A stretch of 64,000 nucleotides of DNA, taken from the NCBI GenBank assembly GCA_019916065.1, contig CM034240.1:31447149-31511148 (forward strand), in the 5' to 3' direction. The DNA comes from Vitellaria paradoxa (Eukaryota > Streptophyta > Magnoliopsida > Ericales > Sapotaceae). The translations under genes and the position numbers were made by a program. Below are positions 43,827 through 54,978 of this stretch, piece by piece; position 1 is the first letter of the stretch, and every line of letters starts with the position of its first letter. The notes under the pieces are model-generated. The model was not told the origin of the DNA, ran no database searches, and worked only from the letters and a program-made list of their open reading frames with translations.

Positions 43827-44134
43827 TGTGACGACCTGCATCTATATAGTACAATATTGTCCGCTTTGGGCTTGATAAACTACTTCCCAGGAGGTAACCC
43901 ATCCTAGTACCGCTCCCACTAGAGCACGCTTAACCCTGGAGTTCCCACTGAACTCAGTGCCCTCACGGCTTTAAAACGCGTTGTACTAGATTGATATCGA
44001 ATATTACATATATGCCACTTCCTTTCACGACCCAGGCGATATGGGATGGAAGGCATTGCTTCTCTGCTTCACCTCCTGCTTCACTCTTCCACAGGCAGAG
44101 TCCCTCACAGGCAGGTCCCTCACAGTCCCTCACA
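43827..44134 (-). repeat. Cassandra LTR 2
   Basis: 308 bp, starting exactly 453 bp after LTR 1. Interior 44135-44279 follows. Confidence 0.9.
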
Positions 44135-44279
44135 ATCCTCCCCCCTTACAGGGCACGCATCCCTGCGTGGCCTCCTGTTTCATTCTTCCGCAGGCAGAGT
44201 CCCTCATAGGCAGATTCCCTACACGTGGGGCCCACATGTGATCCCACACTTCCGGCTGAGTATTGGCTCTGACACCATT

Positions 44280-44587
44280 TGTAACGACCCGCATCCATAT
44301 AGTACAATATTGTCCGCTTTGGACTTGGTAAGCTACTTCCCAGGAGGTCACCCATCCTAGTACTGCTTCCACTGGAGCACGCTTAACCCTGGAGTTCCCA
44401 CTGAACCCAGTGCTCTCACGGCTTTAAAACGCGTTGTGCTATATTGATGTCGAATATTACATATATGCCACTTCCTTCCACGACCCAGGCGATGTGGGAT
44501 GGGAGGCATTGCTTCTCTGCTTCACCTCTCGCTTCACTCTCCCGCAGGCAGAGTCCCTCACGGGCAGGTCCCTCACAGTCCCTCACA
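44280..44587 (-). repeat. Cassandra LTR 3
   Basis: 308 bp, again at 453-bp spacing. Only 11 bp of interior (44588-44598) separate it from LTR 4, which implies a 134-bp deletion between the polypurine tract and the primer site. Confidence 0.9.
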
Positions 44588-44598
44588 ATCCTCCCATT

Positions 44599-44906
44599 TG
44601 TAACGACCCGCATCCATATAGTACAATATTGTCCGCTTTGGGCTTGGCAAGCTACTTCCCAGGAGGTCACCCATCCTAGTACTGCTCCCACTAGAGCACA
44701 CTTAACCCTGGAGTTCCCACTGAACCCAATGCCCTCACGGCTTTAAAACGTGTTGTTCTATATTGATATCGAATATTACATATATGCCACTTCCTTCCAT
44801 GACCCAGGCGATGTGGGATGGGAGTCATTGCTTCTCTGCTTCACCTCTCGCTTCACTCTCCCGCAGGCAGAGTCTTTCACGGGCAGGTCCTTCACAGTCC
44901 CTCACA
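44599..44906 (-). repeat. Cassandra LTR 4
   Basis: 308 bp. Interior 44907-45050 follows, with primer-site complement near 45038-45049. Confidence 0.9.
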
Positions 44907-45050
44907 ATCCTCCCCCTTACAGGGCACGCGTCCCCGCGTGGCCTCCTGCTTCACTCTCCCGCAGGCAGAGTCCCTCACAGGCAGGTCCCCTACACGTGGG
45001 GCCCACGCGTGATCCCACACTTCCGGCTGGGTATTGGCTCTGATATCATT

Positions 45051-45186
45051 TGTAACGACCCGCATCTATATAGTACATTATTGTCCGCTTTGGGATTGGT
45101 AAGCTACTTCCCAGGAGGTCACCCATCCTAGTACTGCTCCCACTAGAGCACGCTTAACCCTGGAGTTCTCACTGAACCTAGTGCAT
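45051..45186 (-). repeat. Cassandra LTR 5, truncated
   Basis: Only the U5 side and most of the 5S-like block are present. It breaks after CTAGTGCAT and joins the U3 start of the inverted LTR 6. Confidence 0.88.
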
Positions 45187-45494
45187 TGTGAGGGACTGTG
45201 AGGAACCTGCCCGTGAGAGACTCTGCCTGCGGGAGAGTGAAGCGGGAGGTGAAGCAGAGAAGCAATGCCTCCCAGCCCACATCGCCTGGGTCATGGAAGG
45301 AAGTGGCATATATGTAATACTCGATATCAATCTAGTACAACGCGTTTTAAAGCCGTGAGGGCACTAAGTTCAGTGGGAACTCCAGGGTTAAGCGTGCTCC
45401 AGTGGGAGTAGTACTAGGATGGGTGACCTCCTGGGAAGTAGCTTACCAAGCCCAAAGCGGACAATATTGTACTATATGGATGCGAGTCGTTACA
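45187..45494 (+). repeat. Cassandra LTR 6, full length, inverted
   Basis: 308 bp, TGTGAGGGACTG...AGTCGTTACA, in the opposite orientation to LTRs 1-5 and directly abutting TSD TATGA at 45495. Confidence 0.92.
45358..45439 (+). ncRNA. 5S rRNA-like block in Cassandra LTR 6
   Basis: It contains GGATGGGTGACCTCCTGGGA (from 45418), the highly conserved 3' part of plant 5S rRNA with its C-box promoter, plus TTAAGCGTGCT upstream. Cassandra LTRs are known to carry such pol III promoters. It is not a ribosomal gene: the flanks are LTR, and the 5' part of 5S is not preserved. The same block occurs in minus orientation in LTRs 1-5. Confidence 0.8.
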
Positions 45495-47001
45495 TATGAA
45501 TGTGTGTATATATATGCATATAAATGTGAAGATCTTACATATATTTGAGTTATTCTTCGATTAAGTGGTGTAAAAACATGTGATTTAAGTGTTTATACAT
45601 GAGTTGTTGTTGAGATTGTGGCTTAAATGGGTGATCTAGGGAATGATTTTGAGTTAGGTTTCATTGGAACAAACCCAGGAATTGGGCATTGGATCTGGTG
45701 TCTAGATTGGTTGATTAGGGTGTCTGGACCGGCTATTTTAGGTGTCTAGACTAACTATCTGGGGTGTCCGGTCCAGAGAGGTGTCCGGACCTCTAGTATG
45801 GAAAATTATCTAAAAATGTCAAAATTGATTTTTAAATACATGTTTTATGCATAAACTAAATTATTACTGATTTTTAGAGATGAAATGAACCTCAAATCAT
45901 CATCAAGCCTGATAAGAATGTATTTTTATATTGAGATGATATTTATTTACATGATTAAACATATCATTTGCATGAGGCTGGGTTTGTATCATCCAGTTTT
46001 ATTTTGTGATTATTGGTTGGCCTAGTGTGCCATATTTATATTTTGAGGTGCTGAGGCACGACTTATATATATGGACGAGATCCATGATTTGAGAAAAATG
46101 ATAAAATGAATTTTGAAAATACTAGATGATCCCCAATCGATTTATATAACTAGAGTTTAGTCATTTGGAGTTGGGATGTTAATATATGATTATAAGATTT
46201 TCTTCAGACTGTAGCCGGACCCTATTTGATCTAAGCAAATGCTTGACTATGGGTATAACACGGTTCCCTGGCAAAAGGGTTAGGGGGTGTAACACTGTTC
46301 CCTACTCAGTTTATATATATATATATGTGTGTGTGTGTATATTGAGATAAAAATTCGTTGTAAGTATAAACGGTGGGGTTGGTGACACTCATATGCTTTG
46401 CTAAGCGTCACTTGTCCCAAGATAAGGTTGGGGGTAGATGGAGATTAAAAAATGGATTAGCCATTACATTGCATCACAAGTGCATTATCATGTCATATTA
46501 TGGTGGATATTATTGTGACTTATATTATATACTTAATTGCTGTTCACTTGTACCCACTTGCACGGTTCTATCTACTGGGCACATTTGCTCATCCCATCTA
46601 TATTTCAGGTGATCCAGCGAGGCCAGGGAGTAGCCACCCAGAGCTGAGTTGAGATTGATAGATCAGTCTATTATATTATTTTATTTATGTTTGGGTTATT
46701 GTATCTTTATTTGTGCGGCTCGAGTGTGGGTCCCAAACTTATTTCTATTAAAAGATTATTTATTGATGATGTTTATCTGGCTGTATAAGCCTTGGATTGT
46801 GTCATTGGGGTATGACATTGGATTTATTGTGGTTTATGTTATTTTTATTTATTTAATATGGGAATGACAGACGTGTTTAGTTAATCTGATGATTATTATT
46901 ATGCTATGACTTGACCTTGGAATAGGTTTTTATTTAATTTAATTAGCTCCTATATTCCCGTGCCATCCATCTTGGACTTTGAGGTTAGGGGCATGACAGA
47001 A

Positions 47002-47012
47002 TGGTATCAGAG
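47002..47012 (+). other. Primer binding site of the Tekay-like element
   Basis: TGGTATCAGAG, three bases after the LTR end. Confidence 0.88.
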
Positions 47013-47196
47013 TTCTAGATTACGTTTACTTTTGGGTCTTAGGTAGTAAGGCTTATTCGTTTCTATTGAGAGGCAGATCCTGATTCTTGGAAATGTATCA
47101 AAGTCACTTCTGGATTAACTAATTGAGGAGTTCCAGTCGATCATTTATCATAGTATATTATTGGTTTTGAAATTGATGACAGTTATATTTTGTAGA

Positions 47197-48340
47197 ATGG
47201 CTAGACGTGGAAAAGGTAGAAGTCAAAGAGGTCAAGCTAGTGGTCAGAATCCCAATGCTCTAGGTGTTAGGTAGGGGGACTTTCATGAGTTACCATTGGC
47301 TGATGGTGGCTTTTCACAGCCAACTTATAAGCAGATGATGCAGTTTGTGACGGCCCAATGGTCCCAGATGCAAAGACTAGGTGGACCAACAGTAGCTCCT
47401 GCACCAATAGCGGCGGCAACACCTGCACTGGGGGACACACCAATTATGAGAATTATCAGTCAATTCAAAAAGCATGATCCCCCTAAGTTCAATGGGGAAG
47501 GAGATCCAGTTGAGGCAGAAAGATGGTTGGAAGAAATCTTTGAGATGATAGAGGCTCTTGGTATAGAAGGTGACGAGATTAGGATTAGGGTCGTAACATG
47601 TCAGTTTTAAGGATGTGCTATTCATTGGTAGAGGTCCTATATGGACACTATTAATAGTCACACCTTGACTTGGGAGGCATTTAAAAAGGCATTCCTCAAG
47701 TAGTTTTCCCATACAGTGATAAAGGAGATGAAAGTTTAGTAATTTCTTGCATTGGGGCAAGGGAGCTTATTAGTTCAAGATTATGAGAGGTAGTTTACGG
47801 AATTGGATAGATGTACTCCGCAGATTGTGCTAGATAAGGCAGACAAGGTAAGAAAATTTGAATGGGGATTGAGTCCTTATATCAAGAGATAGATCGTTGG
47901 TTTAAGGCATCAAACGTACTTCGGTGTAGTGGTGATAGCTCTCACAGTAGAGAAAGATGCTATTGACTTTAGGTCCAGGGTTCGTGGAGGCTAAGGACAA
48001 ATTTAGGGACAGAATGTAATGTGAATGTAATGCAGGAGTATGGTTCTGGTTCTAAATTAAAGAAAGGTAAAGAAAAATCTAGCAGTTCCAGGAAGAGATA
48101 CCAACAATAGTAGCAATTTCGCTATTAGAAGAGGAGTAATTCTGGTTCGAGTTCGGGTCTGGTTCATTAGGTGGTCAGCGACGACAGTAGTTTTAGTCCC
48201 CACAAAAGGGGAGGATTTTAGGATTAGTTTGGGCAGAGATTGTGTTTTAGATGTAATCAACCTAGACACATGGCGGCTACTTGTCCATCTGGGGAGATGT
48301 CACAAGGAAACATTGAGCCAGATGCTCAACAGATTGGTTC
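47197..48340 (+). pseudogene. Tekay-like Gag
   Basis: It opens ATG 47197 (MARRGKGRSQRGQ) and meets a stop at about 47269-47271. The main open piece 47296-47610 carries FKKHDPPKFNGEGDPVEAERWL, a Gypsy Gag landmark (partly cited). After further stops (LTWEAFKKAFLK near 47670; DYERQFTELDRCTPQIV near 47780) a zinc-knuckle-like region is readable near 48242-48290 (CNQPRHMAATC). Many stops sit where Gln or Trp is expected. Confidence 0.8.
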
Positions 48341-48539
48341 TTATCAAACTTAGCAGTACCTAGTGAGCCCTGCACCACCTATGCAGCAACAACCCATGCA
48401 ATAGATTCAATAATTCCAACAACCACGTGATGGTAGCAGTGGCCAGCAGGGAAAAAGTAAAGGTGATGGTAGCTCAAGGAATCAGATGATTCAGGGGTGT
48501 GCCTACGCACTTGCACAGCGGGATGAGACTCTGGACACT

Positions 48540-48884
48540 TCTATGATATGTGGTATATTTTTTTTGTTTAGCACTTGAGTATATCCTTTGTTTGATACCG
48601 ACACATCACATTCATTTATCTCGTATGCATGTGTGAAGACTTTAGGTTTGACACCAGAAAGGTTGAAAGAGCTTATGGTCGTGGATTCTCCGATGGGTAG
48701 TAGTTCATCGGTGAATTGGATCTCTAGGAATTGTGCTTTACAATTGGATGATGTTCATCTATGGATTGACTTGAGGGTTCGGAAGATGAAAGAGTTTGAT
48801 GTAATTTTGAGAATGGATTGGCTATTTACTTATCGGGTGATGATAGATTGTTACCGTAAGTTGGTGACGGCTATTCTACCTTAG
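48540..48884 (+). pseudogene. Tekay-like aspartic protease
   Basis: The open stretch reads LFDTDTSHSFISYACVKTLG and later FDVILRMDWLFTYRVMIDC, the usual start and end landmarks of chromovirus proteases. The active-site D-T-G reads D-T-D here, so it should be dead. Confidence 0.78.
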
Positions 48885-49039
48885 CGGCACCATAGTTAGA
48901 ATTTGGGGTAAGGGAGAGTAGTCTTACCTTCTCTATTACTTGACATAGGTGCGTTATGAAGTTTTCTGGTTTATTGGCAAGTTTGAGATTCAATGAGAAA
49001 GACTCTAAACACTTTATTCCTATAATTGTTGTGAGTATG

Positions 49040-50519
49040 AAGATGTATTTCCTGAGGAATTATGGGAATTAACCTCTCAGAGAGAGATTGATTTTTGTTT
49101 AGATCTTGTGCCAGGGGTTTCTTTTATTTCTGTGGCACCGTATCATATGGCACCAGCAAAATTGAAGGAATTGAGAATTCAATTGAATGATTTGTATATC
49201 GATGTTTTATTTGACCTAGTATGTTGCTGTGGGGAGCATCAATAGTTTTTGCAAAAAAAAAAAGATAAGACCTTGAGACTTTATGTTGATTACTAGTTAT
49301 TAGATTCAGTAACTATTAAGAATAAGTATCCGTTATCGAGAATAGATGAATTCTTTGACCAGTTGCAGGGTTCAGCTTGTTTGACTAAGATTGATCTTCA
49401 ATTGGTTTATCACCGGTTAAGGATTCGGGAGGGAGCAATTCCTAAGATGGTGTTTCGTACTTGGTATGGTCATGTTGAGTTTATGATTATGCCATTTGAC
49501 AAATGCTTCGATAGTGTTTATAGATTTGATGAATAGGATTTTCTGACCCTACCTAGATTGGTTTGTGGTAGTGCTCATTGATGATATTTTGATTTATTTT
49601 GTGATAAGTATGAGCACGAACAATATTTGAGGACAATTTTACAGACACTTTGAGATCATAAGTTGTATGTTAAGGCTAGTAAATGTAAGTTATGGTTATT
49701 CGAGGTGAAGATTTTGGGTCAAGTGGTTTCTGGTTAGGAATTGCAATGGATCCTTCTAAGGTTTCAGTTGTGTTAGATTGGGCGTGACCGAGGTCTATTT
49801 TTAAAGTTCGTAGTTTCTTGGGTTTGGCTAGTTATTACCATCATTTCATCCAAGATTTCTCTTGGTTAGCAGGTCCATTGACTCAGTTGACTCAGAAAGG
49901 AGTTAGATTTGAATGGGATGACGCTTGTGAGAATACTTTCAATGAAGTGAAACAGAGATTAACTAAGGCTCCAGTATTAATTATACCTGAACGTGGAGTG
50001 AGATATTCGGTGTATTGTGATGCTTCACGTGAAGGTTTGGTATGTGTCTTGATGCAAAATGATCAAGTAGTGGCGTATGGGTCTAGGCAGTTGAAGCCGC
50101 ATGAGAAAAATTACCCTGTGAATGATTTGGAGTTGGTCACGGTGGTTTTTGCTTTAAAGACTTGGCAGCATTATGAGTATAGTGAAAAATTTAATGTTTA
50201 TTCAGATTATAAGAGTTTAAAGTATTTGTTTACTTGGTGTGATTTGACTATGAGAGAAAGAAAATGGATGGAATACCTAGCGGATTATGATTTTGATTTT
50301 CAGAAACATTTGGGGAAGGCCAATGTAGTGGCTGATGCTTTAAGTAGGAAGTCACAGAGTTTAGTGGCCATGATGGTTCGTTCTCAGTGGTGTCTTCAAG
50401 AAGATGTTGGTGATTTTGAATTTTGGTGGGATGATGACGATGAAGATGGCACGACATACTCGAGTTTGAATTGTTTGCAAGTGATACCTATATTGTTGAC
50501 ACGGGTTACTGAGGTTTAA
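49040..50519 (+). pseudogene. Tekay-like reverse transcriptase and RNase H
   Basis: RT is readable with interruptions: EDVFPEELWELTSQREIDF (49040 onwards), [18 protein letters not shown] (49380), and the polymerase motif LIDDILIYF (about 49573), which keeps both Asp. From 49818 to 50519 there is an unbroken 233-codon frame covering the RT thumb and RNase H ([69 protein letters not shown]). Confidence 0.85.
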
Positions 50520-50559
50520 CAAAATGATCAATATTGTTAGAATATGAGATATTATTTGT

Positions 50560-51940
50560 CTTAGGAATATGAAGCTGAGGGATGGATTTTATCTGTAGAA
50601 GGATATTTGAAGTTTAAAGATAAGATTTTTATGCCTGATGTGGATGGACTTCAAGAAGAGGTACTTCGGGAGTATCATCACTTGAAATTTGCAGTACATC
50701 CTAGAGGGACTAAAATGTATAAAGACTTGGGACATCAATATTGGTGGAGTGGTATGAAGCATGATGTGATAAAAGTTTGTGCTTCATTGCCTGACCTGTC
50801 AATCGGTAAAGGCTAAGCATTAAAGGCCGCTTAGTTTGTTGTAGCCATTGCCAGTGGCATAATGGAAGTGAGACTATGTGACTATGGATTTTGTGACAAG
50901 TTTGTCGAGGACTCATAAGAGGCATAATGCCATTTGGGTGATTGTGGATTGATGGACTCAATCTGCTTATTTTCTAGTTGTTTGGAATAAGGATTTTGTG
51001 GAGGAATGGTCTCAGCTTTACATTCATGAAATTATTTGGTTGCATGGTACACCTTTGTTGATTGTGTCAGATCGAGACCTAGTGTTCACAGTACAGTTTT
51101 GGTAGAGTTTACAGGAGGTAATAGGAACTCAATTGTGTTTTAGCACCGCATTTAATCTGCAGATAGACAGGCAGTCAGAGCGGACTATTCAAATTTTGGA
51201 GGATATGCTTAGGTCTTGTATGTTGACTCTAAGAGGAAATTGGGAGAGCCATTTGCCATTGATTGAATTTGTGTATAATAATAGTTATCAGGTGAGTATT
51301 GGTATGACTCTGTATGAGGTTTTATATGAACAATTTTATAGAACTCCTTTATGTTGGACTGAAGCTGGAGAACTTGTGACGATTGGTCCTGATTTGGTGA
51401 AATAGGCGTCAGAAAAGATTCAAGTGATTGAACAGAGACTTTTAACGGCTCAAAGTAGATAGAAGAGTTAGGCTAATAAGCGGAGACAGCCATTAGAGTT
51501 TCAGGTTAGTGATTTTGTGCTTTTGAAAATTTCATCGGGGCATGGTAAAGTTTGATTTGAGAAACATGGAAAGCTTTCACTGAGGTATATTAGACCTTTT
51601 GAGATTATTGATTGAATTAGTAAAGTGACGTATAGATTAGCGCTTCCTTTACAGTTAGCTCAGGTTCATAATGTATTCCACATATCTATACTTTAGAAGT
51701 ATATATTGGATCCTTCTCATGTGATTAATTGGAACGAATTGAATATTGAGGAGGATGCGACTTTTAAGAATTTGCTAGTTCGGATAGAAGACAGGCATGA
51801 ACAGGTTTTGCGTGGCAAGACCATTCCTTTGGTTTGCATGTTGTGGCAACATTGTGGAGTTGAGAAATCCACTTGGTAATGTGAATCGGTGATGCAACTG
51901 AAATACCCATCCCTATTTTTTGATTAAAGTATGTTATAAA
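50560..51940 (+). pseudogene. Tekay-like integrase and chromodomain
   Basis: It begins with KFKDKIFMPDVDGLQEEVL and HSKF-like HLKFAVHPRGTKMYKDL. The catalytic core shows TMDFVTSL (50880), IVSDRDLVF (51060) and DRQSERTIQILEDMLRSC (51160-51215). Then come the C-terminal GPFEIID-like region (51595) and, near 51755-51890, a chromodomain (LVRIEDRHEQVLRGKTIPLV, then W..HCGVEKSTW). At least eight stops interrupt it, several replacing expected Gln or Trp codons. Confidence 0.82.
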
Positions 51941-51963
51941 AATTTCAAGGAAGAAATTTTTAT

Positions 51964-51976
51964 AAAAGGGGAAGAG
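51964..51976 (+). other. Polypurine tract of the Tekay-like element
   Basis: AAAAGGGGAAGAG directly precedes the 3' LTR. Confidence 0.85.
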
Positions 51977-54105
51977 TGTAACACCTGATATTTAATTTTG
52001 GCTATTTATATACTATTTAGGGCCAATAAAATATTTGAATTGAATTTTGGTGAATTTATTTTATTTTTCCTGGGCTAGGTTTAGTACAAATTGATATTTG
52101 GTTGGACCACTGGGCCAATGGTCCAACCTTTATTTTTCCTTTTTTCCTTTTCTTTCTTTTCCTTTCTTCTTTTTCCACTTTTCTTTCTTTTGGTTGGCTG
52201 CCAGAGAACAGGGAGGAAGAGGGAGAAATTAGAGAAAAGAGAGAGAGGAGAGAGAGGGTAGAGAGAGAAAGTGTGATCCAAAGTGAATGGCTGGTTGATG
52301 GGGGTATATTCAATGCCGTGAACGTCATGGCGGTGATCATTTTCGATGATTTGGCTCAAGGTGGGAGAAATCAGCTTTTGAAGGTTGAGAGCTCAACTGG
52401 TTTCCTTCATTTTTCTTCTTTTCTCTTCGAATTCGAGGTAGGTAGGAGTTATATTCATGTTCTAGACATTGTTAAGATGATTTAGTACATATATGCTTCA
52501 TTAGGTTAAATATCATAAGATTTGTGTATATATATGTGTATATGAATATGTATATATATGCATATGAATGTGAAGATCTTGCATATATTTGAGTTATTCT
52601 TTGATTAAGTGTTGTAGAAACATGTGATTTAAGTGTTTACACAAGAGTTATTGTTGAGATTGAGGCTTGAATGGGTGATTTGGGGAATGATTTGGACTTA
52701 GGTTTCGTTGAAAATGAACCCAGGAACTTGGTACTGGACTTTGGTGTCTGGATCGGCCGACTAGTGTGTCCAGACTAGGGGTATTTGGACCGAATGTTTT
52801 AGGTGTCTAGACCAGGGAGGTGTCCAGATCGTAGCTTAGGCTATCCGAACACCAGTATGAAAAATTTTCTAAAAATGTCAAAATTAATTTTTTAAATACA
52901 TTTTTGTGCCTAAACTAAATTATTATTAATTTTTAAAGATATAATGAACCCCAACTCATCATCAAGCCTAATAAGAATGTATTTTTATATTGAAATGATA
53001 TTTATTTATATAATTGAGCATATCATGTGCATGGGGCTGGGGTTACATCATCCGATTTTATATTATGATTATTGATTGGCCAAGAGTGCCATATTTATAT
53101 TATGAGGTGTCAAGGCACGAGTTATATATATAGACATGATCCATGATTTGAGAAAAATAATAAAATGAATTTTGAAAATAGCAGATGATACCCAGTCAAT
53201 ATATATGACTAGAGCTTAGTCATTTGGAGTTGGGATATTAATTATGAGATTTGATTATGAGATTTTATATCCAATTTGCAGCTAGACTCTGCTTGAGCTA
53301 AGTAGATGCCTGACTAGGGGTGTAATATGGTTCCCTAGCATATAGGCCAGGGGATGTAACACGGTTCTCTTGAATCTTACACCGGTGGGAGTGTAATACG
53401 GTTCCCATTTAGCTTATATATATTGAGATATATGCTTGCCGCAAGCATAAATAGTGCGATTGGTAGCTCCACGTGCTTTGCTAAATGTCACCCGCCCTAG
53501 GATGAGGTTAGGATAGATGGAGATCAGAGAATGCATTAGCCATTGCATTGCATCATATGTGCATTATCATATTATATTTTAGTGGATATTGTTATGACTT
53601 ATGTTATATGCTTGATTCTTATTCACTCGTGCACACTTGCGTGGTCCTACCTAGTGGGCAAGGTTTTCTTTTTTGGTAAGTACCTAGTGGGCAAGGTTGC
53701 TCATTCCATCCATATTTCAAGTGATTCAGTGAGGCCATGGAGTAGCCACCCAGAGCTAAGTTTGTTGGATCGTCCTACTATGTTATTTTATTTATATTTA
53801 GATTATTGTATCTTTATTTTTGCAACCTGGGTGTGGGTCCCAAACTTATTTTTATTATGAGGTTGTTTATTGATGATGTTTATTTGGCTGTATAGGTCTT
53901 GGATTGTATCATCGAGGTGTGACATGGGATTTATTGTGATTGATGTTATTTTTATTTATTTAATATAGGAATGAGGGACCTGTTTAGTTGCTCTGATTAT
54001 TATTATTGTGTTATGACTTGACCTTAGAAGAGGTTTTCATTTAATTTAATTAGTTCCTATATTCCCATACTATCCGTTCTGGACTTTGAGATTAGGGGCG
54101 TGACA
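51977..54105 (+). repeat. 3' LTR of the Tekay-like element
   Basis: 2129 bp, TGTAACACCTGATATTT...GGGGCGTGACA. It lacks the Cassandra insertion, so it serves as an empty-site control: TATGA occurs once at 52541-52545. Confidence 0.92.
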
Positions 54106-54110
54106 GAACC

Positions 54111-54978
54111 CAAGGAAGTGTGGGTCCCTTTTTAGAACCCAAGTAAGTAGGTTCCTTTTCAAAATCCATAAGTTCTTTAAAATTTATTAATATAATATGC
54201 CACAATTTTAATGCTTTTATAGGTAAAAGAAAAGGTGGAGTTATAGTATTTTAGCGATATGAGACAAAGAAAAAAAAGTTTTGTAGATGAAAAAAGAGAA
54301 GAAAAGAAGAGAGAATGAAGGAATTTAAAAAAAAAATTTAAATATGTAAAAAAATAAAAAGTGGAATAGAGAGTAAAGATGCACGTCAGGTGGGATGAGA
54401 GTGAAGGAGAGGAAGAGAGAGAAGCTGCATTGTTTTAGTATTATAGTATAGTTACGTATGTATGATAATCTTGAAAATTAATACTTCTCCTGGAAGAGGT
54501 GCATTTCAGTGCCAAAAAGCACAGTTTTAGTTTTGGCAGTTCATAGACATCTCCATAATTGTTTCATTTCAATTTTCAGACCCAATTCTAAACTGATTAA
54601 GATGAAAAAGCCCTTGACAGTGCTTTTGCAATGTATAGATGAAGCTGCAAATCTACAAATTAAGAAAGAAGAGGGCATTAAAAAAAAAAAGCCGGAATAA
54701 GAATTGAACCTAGTAAGAAATTAACTTACATTTTTCCCCCATATTTTCCTTTCTGTTTTTGATGTTTACTCCGTCTGAATATATATGCATATGGAGTTTG
54801 CTTCAACCAGTTACCTACAATCTTCAACCCCCCACCCCCCCCCCCCCCCCCAAAAAAAAAAACAATGGAGATTTATTGTATGATTTGGTGACAGAAATTT
54901 CAAATTCTCTCGACTTTGAAATCACCAAAAAAAAAAAAAAAAGGAAAAAAAAAATAACGAAAATCTCTTCTGAAAACT
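54111..54978. other. Intergenic spacer and 3' region of the membrane-protein gene
   Basis: Mostly A-rich; it contains a C run (about 54834-54851) followed by an A run. No gene-like frame with family signal. Confidence 0.5.
54872..54877 (-). promoter_or_regulatory. Candidate poly(A) signal AATAAA
   Basis: TTTATT on the + strand lies about 100 nt past the stop codon of the minus-strand gene ending at 54979. Confidence 0.45.

Larger units (their letters stand above)
43374..45494 (-). mobile_element. Cassandra TRIM cluster with 5S-like LTRs and an inverted cap
   Basis: Five minus-strand LTR copies, four full (308 bp each) and one partial, alternate with short interiors of 145, 145, 11 and 144 bp. 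A sixth full LTR in + orientation closes the right end. The whole is bounded by TATGA (43369-43373 and 45495-45499). Full LTRs read TGTGAGGGACTG...GGTCGTTACA on their own strand and contain a 5S rRNA-like block, the hallmark of Cassandra. Interiors hold the primer site (TGGTATCAGAGC complement) and a GGGGGGAGGAT polypurine tract. There is no coding capacity; the many short frames here are by-products of the repeat. Confidence 0.9.
42817..46998 (+). repeat. 5' LTR of the Tekay-like element (interrupted)
   Basis: It starts TGTAATACTTGATATTT and ends GGGGCATGACA, matching 51977-54105 except where the Cassandra cluster (43374-45494) with its TSD is inserted. It includes (AT/GT)n runs near 46312-46340. 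Confidence 0.9.
42817..54105 (+). mobile_element. Tekay/Del-like chromovirus (Ty3/Gypsy), carrying a Cassandra cluster in its 5' LTR
   Basis: TG...CA element bounded by perfect TSD GAACC (42812-42816 and 54106-54110). The 5' LTR is 42817-46998, about 2.06 kb once the inserted Cassandra cluster is removed; the 3' LTR is 51977-54105. TGGTATCAGAG (47002-47012) is the primer site and AAAAGGGGAAGAG (51964-51976) the polypurine tract. The interior shows Gag, protease, RT, RNase H, integrase and a C-terminal chromodomain, with many stops. Long LTRs plus a chromodomain after integrase fit the Tekay/Del clade. Confidence 0.92.

Noticed and set aside
43374..45050. Regularly spaced repeats that could suggest a CRISPR-like array
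   Set aside because: The repeats are 308-bp LTRs with TG...CA ends, primer sites and a TSD in a plant genome.
43538..45131. Repeated ~90-120-codon open frames with PSQAGPSQSLTILP-like sequence
   Set aside because: They lie wholly in the Cassandra LTR and interior repeat, recur with its period, and cross non-coding landmarks such as the primer site. They are by-products of the repeat.
43429..45439. 5S ribosomal RNA gene cluster
   Set aside because: Only the 3' part of 5S is conserved and it sits inside retrotransposon LTRs. The spacing and flanks are not those of a 5S tandem array.
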